This document shows positions 34,901 to 43,613 of a DNA stretch of 60,976 nt, one piece after another. The stretch lies in assembly GCF_000336955.1 (NCBI RefSeq), contig NZ_AOLI01000006.1, positions 1 through 60,976 of the forward strand, in the 5' to 3' direction. The translations under genes were made by a program, and so were the position numbers. The notes beneath the pieces are model-generated. The model saw nothing but the letters and a program-made list of their open reading frames with translations. It did not search any database and had not been told where the DNA came from. Each line of letters begins with the position of its first letter. Position 1 is the first letter of the stretch. Source of the DNA: Haloferax larsenii JCM 13917. GTDB lineage: Archaea > Halobacteriota > Halobacteria > Halobacteriales > Haloferacaceae.

Positions 34901-36823
34901 ATGAGCTCAGTAGATAAACAACTCGAAAATCTGAAAGCAGAGATTACGAACGAACTCCCACGCGACATTTCGGTTTCCGACGTGAAGTACGAGGGTCCTG
35001 AACTCGTCGTCTACACGCGTGACCCCAAGCGATTCGCCAAGAACGGTGATCTCATCCGAAAACTGGCGAGCAAGCTCCGAAAGCGCATCACGGTTCGCCC
35101 GGACCCCGACGTGTTGTCGGACCCGCGCGAGGCCGAACCCAAGATTCTCAACGTCATTCCCGAGGAAGCGGGCGTCACCGACCTCGACTTCCACGCTGAC
35201 ACGGGCGAAGTCGTCATCGAAGCCGAAAAGCCCGGGATGGTCATCGGCCGACACGGCTCGACCCTCCGAGAGATTACACAGCAAGTCGGCTGGACACCCG
35301 AAGTCGTCCGCACTCCTCCTATCGAATCTTCGACCGTCTCGAACGTCCGCAACTTCCTGAAACAAGAACGCGAAGACCGCCGCCGTATTCTCGAACGCAC
35401 TGGCCGACAGATTCACCGCGAGCAACTGTCGGACGACGAATGGGTGCGCATCACGACGCTCGGCTGCTGCCGTGAGGTCGGTCGCGCTTCCTTTATCGTC
35501 TCGACGCCCGAGACGCGAATCCTCGTCGACTGCGGTGACAAGCCCGGGTCCGAGGACGTGCCGTATCTCCAAGTCCCCGAGGCGCTCGGGTCGGGCGCGA
35601 ACTCGCTCGACGCCGTCGTGCTTACGCACGCTCACCTCGACCACTCCGCGCTCATTCCGCTTCTGTTCAAGTACGGCTACGACGGCCCCATCTACACGAC
35701 CGAACCGACTCGCGACCTGATGGGTCTCCTGACGCTCGACTACCTCGACGTCGCGTCCAAGGAAGGCCGCACCCCGCCGTACGAGTCCGAGATGGTCCGC
35801 GAGGCCATCAAGCACACCATCCCGCTGGAATACGGCGACGTGACCGACATCGCGCCCGACGTGAAGCTCACGTTCCACAACGCGGGCCACATCCTCGGCT
35901 CGGCGGTCACCCACTTCCACATCGGCGACGGTCTCTACAACGTCGCGTTCTCCGGCGACATCCACTACGAGGACACGCGCCTGTTCAACGGTGCCGTCAA
36001 CGACTTCCCGCGCGTCGAGACGCTCGTCCTCGAATCGACCTACGGTGGTCGCAACGACTACCAGACCGACCAGCAAGACTCCGAGCAGAAGCTCATCGAC
36101 GTCATCAACGAGACGTACGAACGCGGCGGGAAGGTCGTCATCCCGGCGTTCGCAGTCGGTCGGTCACAGGAGATTATGCTCGTCCTCGAAGAGGCGATGC
36201 GCTCCGGGAAGATTCCGAGCATGCCCGTCCACCTCGACGGGATGATTTGGGAGGCGACGGCCATCCACACGACCTACCCCGAGTACCTCCGTGACGACCT
36301 CCGCGACCGCATCTTCCACGAGGACGAAAACCCGTTCCTCGCCGAAGAGTTCAACCACATCGACGGCGGCGAAGAAGAGCGTCAGGACGTCGCCGACGGC
36401 GACCAGGCGATTATCCTCTCGACCTCCGGTATGGTCACCGGTGGCCCCATCATGTCGTGGCTTCGCCACGTCGGTCCCGACCCGGACTCGCGTCTCGTCT
36501 TCGTCGGTTACCAGGCACAGGGGACCCTCGGCCGCCGTATCCAGAACGGCTGGGACGAGATTCCCGTCAACGACGGTGACGGCCGCGGACGCTCTGACAC
36601 TCTCAAGCTCAAGATGGACGTCGAGACGGTCGACGGGTTCTCCGGTCACGCCGACCGCCAGGGCCTCGAAAACTTCGTCAAGACGATGAACCCACGGCCC
36701 GAGAAGGTGCTGTGTGTTCACGGCGACGAGCGCTCCGTGCAGGACCTCTCGTCGGCGCTCTACCACGACTACAACATGCGAACGTTCGCGCCGAAGAACC
36801 TCGAAACGTTCCGGTTCAAGTAA
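34901..36823 (+). CDS. Beta-CASP ribonuclease aCPSF1 (transcription termination / mRNA 3'-end factor)
   Basis: Archaeal homologue of CPSF73, a KH-domain metallo-beta-lactamase nuclease that cleaves pre-mRNA 3' ends and drives transcription termination (FttA/aCPSF1). 640 residues from the ATG at 34901 (MSSVDKQLENLKAEI). Two KH-like RNA-binding domains (about 1-150, with the GxxG-type loop VIGRHGSTLREI) are followed by the MBL core with HAHLDHS, then the beta-CASP domain, ending with GFSGHADRQGLENF and CVHGDE. Full length. In H. volcanii the orthologue (HVO_0874 by memory) occupies this same neighbourhood. Confidence 0.95.
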   Translation: MSSVDKQLENLKAEITNELPRDISVSDVKYEGPELVVYTRDPKRFAKNGDLIRKLASKLRKRITVRPDPDVLSDPREAEPKILNVIPEEAGVTDLDFHADTGEVVIEAEKPGMVIGRHGSTLREITQQVGWTPEVVRTPPIESSTVSNVRNFLKQEREDRRRILERTGRQIHREQLSDDEWVRITTLGCCREVGRASFIVSTPETRILVDCGDKPGSEDVPYLQVPEALGSGANSLDAVVLTHAHLDHSALIPLLFKYGYDGPIYTTEPTRDLMGLLTLDYLDVASKEGRTPPYESEMVREAIKHTIPLEYGDVTDIAPDVKLTFHNAGHILGSAVTHFHIGDGLYNVAFSGDIHYEDTRLFNGAVNDFPRVETLVLESTYGGRNDYQTDQQDSEQKLIDVINETYERGGKVVIPAFAVGRSQEIMLVLEEAMRSGKIPSMPVHLDGMIWEATAIHTTYPEYLRDDLRDRIFHEDENPFLAEEFNHIDGGEEERQDVADGDQAIILSTSGMVTGGPIMSWLRHVGPDPDSRLVFVGYQAQGTLGRRIQNGWDEIPVNDGDGRGRSDTLKLKMDVETVDGFSGHADRQGLENFVKTMNPRPEKVLCVHGDERSVQDLSSALYHDYNMRTFAPKNLETFRFK

Positions 36824-36937
36824 CGGCGCGTCGCCTCAGAGAGCACGTTTCTCGCCCTCCGGTATCTCTGTTGGCCGTCTCTCGCCAGCGGCGACTGTTC
36901 GAGTAAGATTCATGAGTACACTCTCACGAGTAAACCT

Positions 36938-37321
36938 ATGCGTCTCGCACTCATCGCGCACGACGAAAAGAAACCGGACCTCATCGAGTTCGCCCAAAAT
37001 CGGAAGGGCGACCTCGAACAGTTCGAACTGATGGCAACCGGAACGACCGGGCAACGACTCATCGACGCCACCGGACTCGACATCGAGCGCAAACAGTCGG
37101 GACCGCTCGGCGGCGACATGCAAATCGGTTCTGAGATTGCCAGCGAGACCTGCGACGGCGTTATCTTCCTTCGGGACCCGCTGACGGCCCAACCGCACGA
37201 ACCCGATATTACGGCGCTTCTGCGCATCTGCGACGTTCACGGCACGCCATTGGCGACCAACCTCGCCAGCGCAGACGCGGTTCTCGACGAACTGCTCGAC
37301 CAGCTCTCCGACCAGCCGTAG
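36938..37321 (+). CDS. mgsA: Methylglyoxal synthase
   Basis: Converts dihydroxyacetone phosphate to methylglyoxal and phosphate, relieving phosphate-starved glycolytic overload. 127 residues ([22 protein letters not shown]) with the family pattern [17 protein letters not shown], the catalytic Asp in [11 protein letters not shown], and [15 protein letters not shown]. This is normal length for the hexameric family. Position beyond the aCPSF1 gene, with a 114-base gap, suggests a separate unit. Confidence 0.93.
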   Translation: MRLALIAHDEKKPDLIEFAQNRKGDLEQFELMATGTTGQRLIDATGLDIERKQSGPLGGDMQIGSEIASETCDGVIFLRDPLTAQPHEPDITALLRICDVHGTPLATNLASADAVLDELLDQLSDQP

Positions 37322-37383
37322 CCGCGTATCACTGCTGATAATTGTCGCGGAATGTTAAGTAAGCGCTCGCGGTAGTGGTGTGT

Positions 37384-37812
37384 ATGCACACTGCGTTTCG
37401 CTTCCTGGTGGTGGCGGTGCTGGTACTCACCGTGGCGTCCGCCCCCGCCGCGGCCGCGAACGCGACATCTCCGTGTTTCCCCGGCGAGGGACACCAATTC
37501 GACATCGGTGACGAGGGCAGCACTATCGACCTCGTGGTCTTTCTCTCCATCGTCGAGAATCTCGGTGGTCCCGGTGGCTTCGGCCTCGAAGCGGCTGGGG
37601 GTATCGGCGACCAGGAGATTATCCAACTTCGTGCCGGTGTCGTCTTCGATGGCGTCGGTCCACTGACGGACTTCCTCTCGAATCCGTTTTCCCGCTTTAG
37701 CGTCGTCTACGACTTCTCGCTCGACTTCCCGATGTTCTCGGGGTCGGGCATCGATTCGAGTTACGAAGACGACGGGTCGCCGGTGAAGGGCGTGAACACG
37801 ACGGAGTGTTAG
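37384..37812 (+). CDS. Secreted haloarchaeal hypothetical
   Basis: 142 residues from the ATG at 37384 (MHTAFRFLVVAVLVLTVASAPAA). A classical Sec signal peptide of about 25 residues ends in AAAA. The mature part is short (TSPCFPGEGHQFDIGD), with one Cys before the middle and one at the end (NTTEC), possibly a disulfide pair. The sequence PLTDFLSNPFSRFSVVYDFSLDFPMFSGSG suggests a beta-rich domain. Function unknown; an extracellular or cell-surface location is inferred. Confidence 0.7.
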   Translation: MHTAFRFLVVAVLVLTVASAPAAAANATSPCFPGEGHQFDIGDEGSTIDLVVFLSIVENLGGPGGFGLEAAGGIGDQEIIQLRAGVVFDGVGPLTDFLSNPFSRFSVVYDFSLDFPMFSGSGIDSSYEDDGSPVKGVNTTEC

Positions 37813-38019
37813 TCAGAGAGAGGCGAAGCGCTGTCTGCGCCGGCAACTCACATATCTGTGTAAAAACGCGTGCTTCCGAGTCGTGGCAAGAATTTAACCT
37901 GTTTGCTGTTGAATATTTAACAAAGAGTCGCTGGGACTTGCCTCGTCTCACGACAGCAGGCCGCCGAGAGGTGTGAAATAGGACGTTCGGGTGTCCGGCG
38001 CAGACAGGAGAACGCACGC

Positions 38020-38916
38020 ATGAATCTGGAATACTCACGGAGTGGGAACAAGAAGTGGGTGGCAATCGCAGCCGTTGGTGCGGTCGCACTGTCGCTTCCC
38101 GCACTTAGTTACTTCAACTACGTATCCGGTGCGACAGCAGGCGCGTTCAATACCGCCATTCTGGTCGTCATCACGTTTTTGTACGTCATCTACACGCAGT
38201 CACTCGTCGTGGAGGGGAGAAAAGACCGAAAGCGCCCCGTCATTCACGAGATACTCGAAGAGACGATTCGTCCGACTCTCGACCGAGCAGCAGCGAATGT
38301 ACAGACACTCGACACTCCCAAATCGAACGACCAACCGAGCGCGTTCCTTCCGGTGGCCAGTGTCCCCGACCCGAATCAGAAACACGTCTTCGACATCCGA
38401 ACCGTCTACCCTGACTTCGCCGAAGACGTAGCCACGTGTAACGAGTTGAGAGAGAAATACCACGAAACGCGGCAAGACGCGATAGAGGCACTCTCGTGGA
38501 CACTCGAAACCAACATCACGGTCGCGAACAGGGACGTTCCCGACGACGTAGAAGAGTTCGACGACACCGTGAAAGATGCAATCGAGTGGACGGAGACACA
38601 ACAATCTGAGCTGGCCGACTGGTGGACTGCGGGTGTGTTCGCTGATTTCGACGTCGAGCACTCCACACAGCTAGCGCGGGACTTGATTGAACTCACAGAA
38701 TCAGCCGAGCAGTCTTACCCGTACCAGCACACGTTGCTCTCCGAGTATCGAGACGAACTGCTGGCAGTCAGAGCGGAGCGGGACATATACCAGCAGTTAC
38801 TCCGTGACCACGAGAACCTTCGAGACCAGACCGAGACGCTTCTCGAAAAGCTGCGGGAAACCAGAGACCAACTGACCGCCGAATACGACATTATGCGAAC
38901 CGAAATCGGCGAGTGA
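38020..38916 (+). CDS. Membrane-anchored coiled-coil hypothetical
   Basis: 298 residues. Two N-terminal membrane helices (about residues 12-33, KWVAIAAVGAVALSLPALSY, and 38-60, AGAFNTAILVVITFLYVIY) are followed by a long soluble helical domain with coiled-coil-like C-terminus (RDHENLRDQTETLLEKLRETRDQL). Orientation and function are not predictable. It has a good SD (AGGAG about 12 bases before the ATG), unusual here, and a leader of about 80 bases from the TATA-like element near 37915. Lower GC than its neighbours, so it may be strain-specific. Confidence 0.65.
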   Translation: MNLEYSRSGNKKWVAIAAVGAVALSLPALSYFNYVSGATAGAFNTAILVVITFLYVIYTQSLVVEGRKDRKRPVIHEILEETIRPTLDRAAANVQTLDTPKSNDQPSAFLPVASVPDPNQKHVFDIRTVYPDFAEDVATCNELREKYHETRQDAIEALSWTLETNITVANRDVPDDVEEFDDTVKDAIEWTETQQSELADWWTAGVFADFDVEHSTQLARDLIELTESAEQSYPYQHTLLSEYRDELLAVRAERDIYQQLLRDHENLRDQTETLLEKLRETRDQLTAEYDIMRTEIGE

Positions 38917-38945
38917 CTGAGGAATTAGCCCGTTACTTCGCTCTC

Positions 38946-39749
38946 TCACTCCCGAACGTCAGCGGGGTCGCACACGTCCCTCGTCTCCGGAGACACGCCA
39001 ACACTGTCGCACACGTCGTCCATCGGGCAGGCTTCCGGGCCATCCAGACACGCGGGCTTGCGCGCCGTACAGTACTCGCGGCCGAACTGAATCATCGCAG
39101 TGTGTCCGAAGCCGCACGCCTCGCCGGGGACGTCGCGTTCGAGTCGCTCCCGGACGCCCTCGTGGTCCGCATCTGCGGGGGCGAGACCGATGCGACGCGA
39201 GATACGGTGGACGTGGGTATCGACCGGAAAGACGCCGTCGCGCCCGCCCGCGAACAATAACACACAGTCGGCCGTCTTCGGGCCGACGCCCTTCATCTCC
39301 AAGAGTCGCTCGCGGACGGTTTCGGGGTCGCCCTCGCGGACCCACTGGTCGAAGTCGGCCTCGCTTCCGAAGTCCGAAAGCACCGCTTCGGCGACGCCGA
39401 TGATGAGTTTCGATTTCTGGTTGTACAACCCCGCGGAGCGAATCGCCTCGACGAGCGCCTCGCGGTCGGCCGCCGCGAGCGCCTCGGCTAAGTCTCCGCC
39501 GCCAAAGCGCTCCATCAGCCTGTCGTGTGCGGGCTGACTGGCCTTGTCGCTCGTGTTCTGGCTGAGAATCGTGCGGACGAGACACTCGAACCCGCCCTGT
39601 CCGCCGTAGGCTTTCTGCCAGTACAAGTCGCCGAGGCGGTCGACGACGACGGCAGCGCGCGTGGTCGCCGACTCCGACAGGTCGACCGCGACTTCCTGGC
39701 CGCCACCGCCGGGACCGCCGCTGATGTTCTCGTCGGGTTCGTCTGGCAT
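38946..39749 (-). CDS. nth: Endonuclease III (DNA glycosylase/AP lyase)
   Basis: Base-excision repair glycosylase for oxidised pyrimidines. 267 residues with a Gly/Pro-rich N-terminal extension (about 1-35). The HhH motif with catalytic Lys (LLEMKGVGPKTADCVLL) and catalytic Asp (FPVDTHVHRISRRIGL) are intact. The C-terminal Fe-S loop has four Cys (CTARKPACLDGPEACPMDDVC) with spacing C-x6-C-x6-C-x5-C; the Escherichia coli enzyme is C-x6-C-x2-C-x5-C, so there is a four-residue insertion. Still consistent with a 4Fe-4S cluster. Confidence 0.93.
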   Translation of the reverse strand: MPDEPDENISGGPGGGGQEVAVDLSESATTRAAVVVDRLGDLYWQKAYGGQGGFECLVRTILSQNTSDKASQPAHDRLMERFGGGDLAEALAAADREALVEAIRSAGLYNQKSKLIIGVAEAVLSDFGSEADFDQWVREGDPETVRERLLEMKGVGPKTADCVLLFAGGRDGVFPVDTHVHRISRRIGLAPADADHEGVRERLERDVPGEACGFGHTAMIQFGREYCTARKPACLDGPEACPMDDVCDSVGVSPETRDVCDPADVRE

Positions 39750-39832
39750 AGCTGTCAGTTACGATTCCGTGGGGATAAACGACCTGTCGGCAGCCATCGC
39801 CAGCGTGCGAAACGTATCAGAATGGTGGTTAT

Positions 39833-39844
39833 TCTCTGCAGAGA
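39833..39844. promoter_or_regulatory. 12-bp palindrome beside the TATA-like box of the phosphatase-like gene
   Basis: TCTCTGCAGAGA is a perfect dyad directly before the TATA-like GAGATATAGTAG, about 45 bases ahead of the ATG at 39890. Possible operator. Confidence 0.35.
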
Positions 39845-39889
39845 TATAGTAGAACAACAAACAAATACCTGCCAAACGTTACCATTCCT

Positions 39890-40804
39890 ATGTATTCTGC
39901 TGCGCAGGTCGCACGTGGGTTGCGGAGGCCACGGTTAATCGCCGAGGAGGTTAACCGGCTCTACAACTCACGGTTCGGGTCGAAGTCGTACAACGACGAC
40001 GGGGTCGACTTCATCACCGAAGAGTGGGACACGCTCGTCCTGCTCGACGCCTGTCGCGCCGACGTGCTCCGCGAGTGTAACCCGTTCGGCGCCGAGGTCG
40101 GAACGCGCACGTCGCGCGGCTCACAGACTATCGAGTTCCTCCGCGGCACGTTCGAGGACAAAGACCTCCTCGATACGGTCTACGTCACGGCGAACCCGCA
40201 ACTGTATCGGTTGAACAACGGGGTGTACGACCGCGGCGAAGTCGACGTGACGTTCTACGCCCAGATAGACGTCTGGAAGGACAACTGGGACGACGAGGTC
40301 CGAACTGTTCGGCCCGAGTGCGTCACCGACGCCGCCATCGAGGCCCACGAGACGTACCCCGACAAGCGCATTATCGTCCACTATATCCAACCGCACGCGC
40401 CGTTTCTCGGTCCCACCGCCCAGAAGCACTTCCGCGGCGACAGTCTCGCGTTCGACTGGGAGACACGGGAGGGAGCGAGCGACGAAATCGTACGGCAGGC
40501 GTACAGAGAGACGCTGGAAGTGACGCTCCCGGAAGTCGAGCGCTTAGCCGGGTCGATAGACGGGAAGGTCGTCATCAGCTCTGACCACGGACAAGCGATG
40601 GGTGAACGCGGATTCCCGGTCCCGATAAAGACCTACGGCCACCCGCCGAGCAACTACATTCCCGCACTCGTCGAAGTTCCGTGGGTCGAACTGCCCTACG
40701 AGCGCCGACGCGACATCGTCGCGGGAACGCGGTCGCACGTCGAACATGACCCTGTCGAACACGACATCGTCCAAGAGCGCTTGGTCGACCTTGGCTATCG
40801 CTGA
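39890..40804 (+). CDS. Alkaline-phosphatase-superfamily (sulfatase-like) protein
   Basis: 304 residues. The family fold is indicated by DTLVLLDACRADVL (metal-binding Asp at the start of the domain) and KVVISSDHGQAMGERGF with the Asp/His pair, plus IVHYIQPHAPF. The usual nucleophile Thr/Ser-containing stretch after DACRADVL (REC or GTRTSRGSQ) is not clear, so activity is uncertain. No signal peptide, so probably cytoplasmic. Haloarchaea have several such proteins near glycosyltransferases; here it stands alone. Confidence 0.78.
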   Translation: MYSAAQVARGLRRPRLIAEEVNRLYNSRFGSKSYNDDGVDFITEEWDTLVLLDACRADVLRECNPFGAEVGTRTSRGSQTIEFLRGTFEDKDLLDTVYVTANPQLYRLNNGVYDRGEVDVTFYAQIDVWKDNWDDEVRTVRPECVTDAAIEAHETYPDKRIIVHYIQPHAPFLGPTAQKHFRGDSLAFDWETREGASDEIVRQAYRETLEVTLPEVERLAGSIDGKVVISSDHGQAMGERGFPVPIKTYGHPPSNYIPALVEVPWVELPYERRRDIVAGTRSHVEHDPVEHDIVQERLVDLGYR

Positions 40805-40828
40805 CCGCCGACGCCGCTGCGGTGGGTG

Positions 40829-41254
40829 TTACTCGACCTGTATCGTCAGCGTTAGCTCTGCTCCATCCGCGAGCGAATCGACGAGTTCGCGGTCGAAGCC
40901 CGCGGCGGCGTGTTCCGCGCCGACCATTCCGGTTCGGTCGTCGACGTAGTCGCTCGTTCGGAAGACGATGCTCCGGTCGCCCTCGAACGTCAGGTCGGGG
41001 TGGCCGCGGCCAGTGACGACCTGTTCGTACGTGCGTGCGCCCGAGTCTACCTCCATGCTCACCTGAATAGTCGCGTCGTGGGACTGGCACGCCTCGACGA
41101 ACGCGTCGTCGAAGTCCGCCGGCGTCCGGTCCGCCTCGACGGCGAGGATGCAATCACCAGCGGGGGTGAGCCAGTCGTCCGACGTGACCTCGAACGTACT
41201 CGCGTGTTCGGCGCTGACGTGTTCGTGGCCGAGTGCGCGAATCGTCTCTCTCAT
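40829..41254 (-). CDS. DUF371 family protein
   Basis: 141 residues from the ATG at 41254 (MRETIRALGHEHVSAEHASTFEV). The short archaeal DUF371 module is recognisable: GHEHVSAEHASTFEVT, ILAVEADRTPADF, GRGHPDLTFEGDRSIVFRTSDYVDDRTGMVGAEHAA. Structure-only family with no known reaction. It shares a 298-base spacer with the divergent coiled-coil gene. Confidence 0.85.
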   Translation of the reverse strand: MRETIRALGHEHVSAEHASTFEVTSDDWLTPAGDCILAVEADRTPADFDDAFVEACQSHDATIQVSMEVDSGARTYEQVVTGRGHPDLTFEGDRSIVFRTSDYVDDRTGMVGAEHAAAGFDRELVDSLADGAELTLTIQVE

Positions 41255-41552
41255 GGGTGCCCGTCTGTAACGACGCGGTTTAGCCCCCTCGATTTGCTCC
41301 CTTTTTATATTGATGTGTGAATGACTCGCATGGTGAATTCCCGGAGAAGAAGCGGTGTGGTAACTGTTTTCACCCGTTTCAGCACCGAAGTACTTATTAC
41401 TTCGACGCCTGTATGGACATATACCTGAGCGCCTCCGGCGTTCCGGCGGCATAGCACGCAGAATGATCGGGAATTCTTATCCACGGTCGGTCGCACTCCA
41501 AAGAGCAGCCGCCACGCACGGAGTGGTGATGGTATCGAGGCTTGATTAACCA
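41255..41552. promoter_or_regulatory. 298-base structured spacer
   Basis: No convincing gene. It contains a 7-bp inverted repeat, CGAAGTA-cttat-TACTTCG (41386-41404), and a GC hairpin, GCCTCCGG / CCGGCGGC (about 41431-41450), with TATA-like CATATACC (41418-41425) between. AATTCTTATCC (about 41472-41482) may be the promoter of the coiled-coil gene with a 50-base leader. A minus-strand frame (41305-41553) is open but composition is weak. A small RNA is possible. Confidence 0.4.
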
Positions 41553-42476
41553 ATGGTAACGAAGCAGGAAGTGCTAGAAGAATTCGACGTACAGGAACTC
41601 GCAGAAAACAACAACATCGATCTCCCAGAAGAAAAACTCGAGAGCGGCTCGAAGGGAGAGCTCATCAAACTTGCCGGTCAACTCCGCGACCGACGTAACG
41701 AGCTGAACCAGATGGCTTCTGAGCGCGCCTCCAAGCGCGACGACCTCAACGCGATGACTCGCGAGAAGGTCGACGAGGCGCAGAAGCACCGCGAGCAGCG
41801 TGACGAGATGAACGCTGCGGTGCAGGAGCACAAGCAGCAGCGCAACGAGCTCAACGCGAAGGCCAACGAGCTGTTCGACGAGGTCGACGAGATGAAGAGC
41901 GACCTCGAACTCGACGACGGCAAGGACATCGACGAGCTCAAAGAGGAGATCGAGCAACTCGAGTTCCGCCAGCAGACCGAAGTTCTCTCGACAGAAGACG
42001 AGCGCGAACTCATCGAGAAGATCGAGAACAAGCGCGACGAGCTTCGCCAAAAAAAGGACAAGGTCGAAGAGAGCGGTGACCTCGAAGAACTCATCGAAGA
42101 GGCCGAAGAGGTCCGCTCCGAAGCGTCCCAGCACCACCAGAAGGTGACCGAGCTGGCAGACGACGCACAGGAGCACCACAACCAGATGATCGAGGCCTAC
42201 CGCGAGGCCGACGACATCCGTGACAAGGCCGACGAGATGCACGAGCTCTTCGTCGAAGCCCAGGAAGCCGCCGACCGTCACCACGAAGACTTCGTCCGCG
42301 TCCAGAAGCGCCTCCGCGAACTGGACAAGAAGGAAGAGCGTCAGCGCAAGGACTCCCGTGCCGAGGAACGCGAAGCCGCCAAGGAAGAGGCCGAGGAGAT
42401 CTACCAGAAGTTCAAGGAAGGCGAGACGCTCGAAACCGAGGACCTGATGAAGCTCCAGAAGGCGGGGCTTCTCTAA
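41553..42476 (+). CDS. Archaeal conserved coiled-coil protein
   Basis: 307 residues, almost all heptad-like Glu/Lys/Arg/Asp helices (NELNQMASERASKRDDL, NELNAKANELFDEVDEM), with a globular N-terminal 40 residues (MVTKQEVLEEFDVQELA). Strongly conserved across archaea as an uncharacterised coiled-coil protein. It ends with a short helix (EGETLETEDLMKLQKAGLL). It is not an SMC protein (no ATPase motifs). Followed by a terminator-like element. Confidence 0.85.
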   Translation: MVTKQEVLEEFDVQELAENNNIDLPEEKLESGSKGELIKLAGQLRDRRNELNQMASERASKRDDLNAMTREKVDEAQKHREQRDEMNAAVQEHKQQRNELNAKANELFDEVDEMKSDLELDDGKDIDELKEEIEQLEFRQQTEVLSTEDERELIEKIENKRDELRQKKDKVEESGDLEELIEEAEEVRSEASQHHQKVTELADDAQEHHNQMIEAYREADDIRDKADEMHELFVEAQEAADRHHEDFVRVQKRLRELDKKEERQRKDSRAEEREAAKEEAEEIYQKFKEGETLETEDLMKLQKAGLL

Positions 42477-42485
42477 ACCCGGTCA

Positions 42486-42529
42486 GGTTTTTTCTCTCTC
42501 TTCGTCGCGTCTGCGACGACCCTGTTTTT
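42486..42529 (+). terminator. Hairpin plus T-tracts after the coiled-coil gene
   Basis: A T6 run (42488-42493), then the perfect hairpin CGTCGC-gtct-GCGACG (42503-42518), then GACCCTGTTTTT. Two T-rich tracts around a stem fit archaeal intrinsic termination. Confidence 0.6.
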
Positions 42530-42568
42530 AAGACGACCGCGCCCCGAGCGTCGGCTACGTGATTTACC

Positions 42569-43570
42569 GTGACTGACACACTCACTCGCGTACTGCAATT
42601 TGCGATTATCCTCGTCGCGGCAGTCGTCGCGGCGGTCGTCGGATGGATCGTCTTTTTCGAACTTCCGGGGAGTCTCGCGGACCTCTTTGGCGTTCTCTTG
42701 GTCATCGCGACAGTCGTCGTGGCGATTCAACTCGGGGGGCGAATCGCCGCGTCGGCGTTTCCCTCCTACGACGTCGCGGAAGTCGCGGTCGAGGGACCGA
42801 TTACCCGTGACGGTGGACGCGGACCGATTCCCGGTGGTGCTATCGGGACGCCAGCCGACGATATCGTCGAACAGATAGAAACCGCTGCCGACGACAGCAA
42901 CGTCGAGGCGCTGCTTCTCAAGCTCAACACGCCGGGCGGTGAGGTACTCCCGAGCGACGACATCCGACGCGCGGCCGAGTCCTTCGACGGGCCGACAGTG
43001 GCCTACGCGACCGACGTGTGCGCCTCGGGTGGCTACTGGATTGCAAGTGGGTGTGACGAACTCTGGAGCCACGACGCGAGCATCGTCGGCTCTATCGGCG
43101 TTATCGGCTCGTCGGTCAACGCGTCGGAACTCGCGGACCGACTCGGTATCTCCTACGAGCGTTTCGCCGCCGGGAAGTACAAAGACGCGGGCAACGTGCT
43201 GAAGGAACCGAGCGAGGACGAACGCGAGTACCTCCAAGGGCTCATCGACGACTACTACGACGATTTCGTCGAGACCGTCGCCGAAGGCCGCGGGATGGAC
43301 CCCGAGACGATTCGCGAGACCGAGGCACGCGTCTACCTCGGCGACGAGGCACACGAAATCGGACTCGTGGACGACCTCGGAACCCGAGACGACGTCGAAG
43401 ACAGACTTGCCGACCTGCTCGACCGCGACGACGTGACCGTCGAGGAGTTCACGCCGGAGGCTGGATTCATGGCGCGACTTCGCGGCGGAGCCGAAGGCGT
43501 CGCGTACTCGTTCGGTGCCGGCGTCGCCTCGACGCTCGACGCCGACGACGGATTCACCTTCAGGTTTTGA
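42569..43570 (+). CDS. sppA: Signal peptide peptidase SppA (S49 family)
   Basis: Membrane-bound serine protease degrading residual signal peptides. 333 residues from a GTG at 42569. Two N-terminal membrane helices (about 12-50) are followed by the S49 domain: KLNTPGGEVLPSDD, YATDVCASGGYWIASGCDELW (nucleophile Ser in ASGGY), GSIGVIGSSVNASEL, and FAAGKYKDAGN with the catalytic Lys. This short form has one protease domain, as in many archaea and bacteria. Preceded by a terminator-like hairpin. Confidence 0.9.
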   Translation: MTDTLTRVLQFAIILVAAVVAAVVGWIVFFELPGSLADLFGVLLVIATVVVAIQLGGRIAASAFPSYDVAEVAVEGPITRDGGRGPIPGGAIGTPADDIVEQIETAADDSNVEALLLKLNTPGGEVLPSDDIRRAAESFDGPTVAYATDVCASGGYWIASGCDELWSHDASIVGSIGVIGSSVNASELADRLGISYERFAAGKYKDAGNVLKEPSEDEREYLQGLIDDYYDDFVETVAEGRGMDPETIRETEARVYLGDEAHEIGLVDDLGTRDDVEDRLADLLDRDDVTVEEFTPEAGFMARLRGGAEGVAYSFGAGVASTLDADDGFTFRF

Positions 43571-43613
43571 CAACCGGGAGGGTTTTTAGCCCCCGGTCGC
43601 ATTTGGCTTCCAC

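Noticed and set aside
41305-41553. 82-codon minus-strand frame with CVLC motif
   Set aside because: Lies in a spacer full of inverted repeats, AT-rich and basic composition, and no promoter in the right place. Kept only as part of the spacer description.
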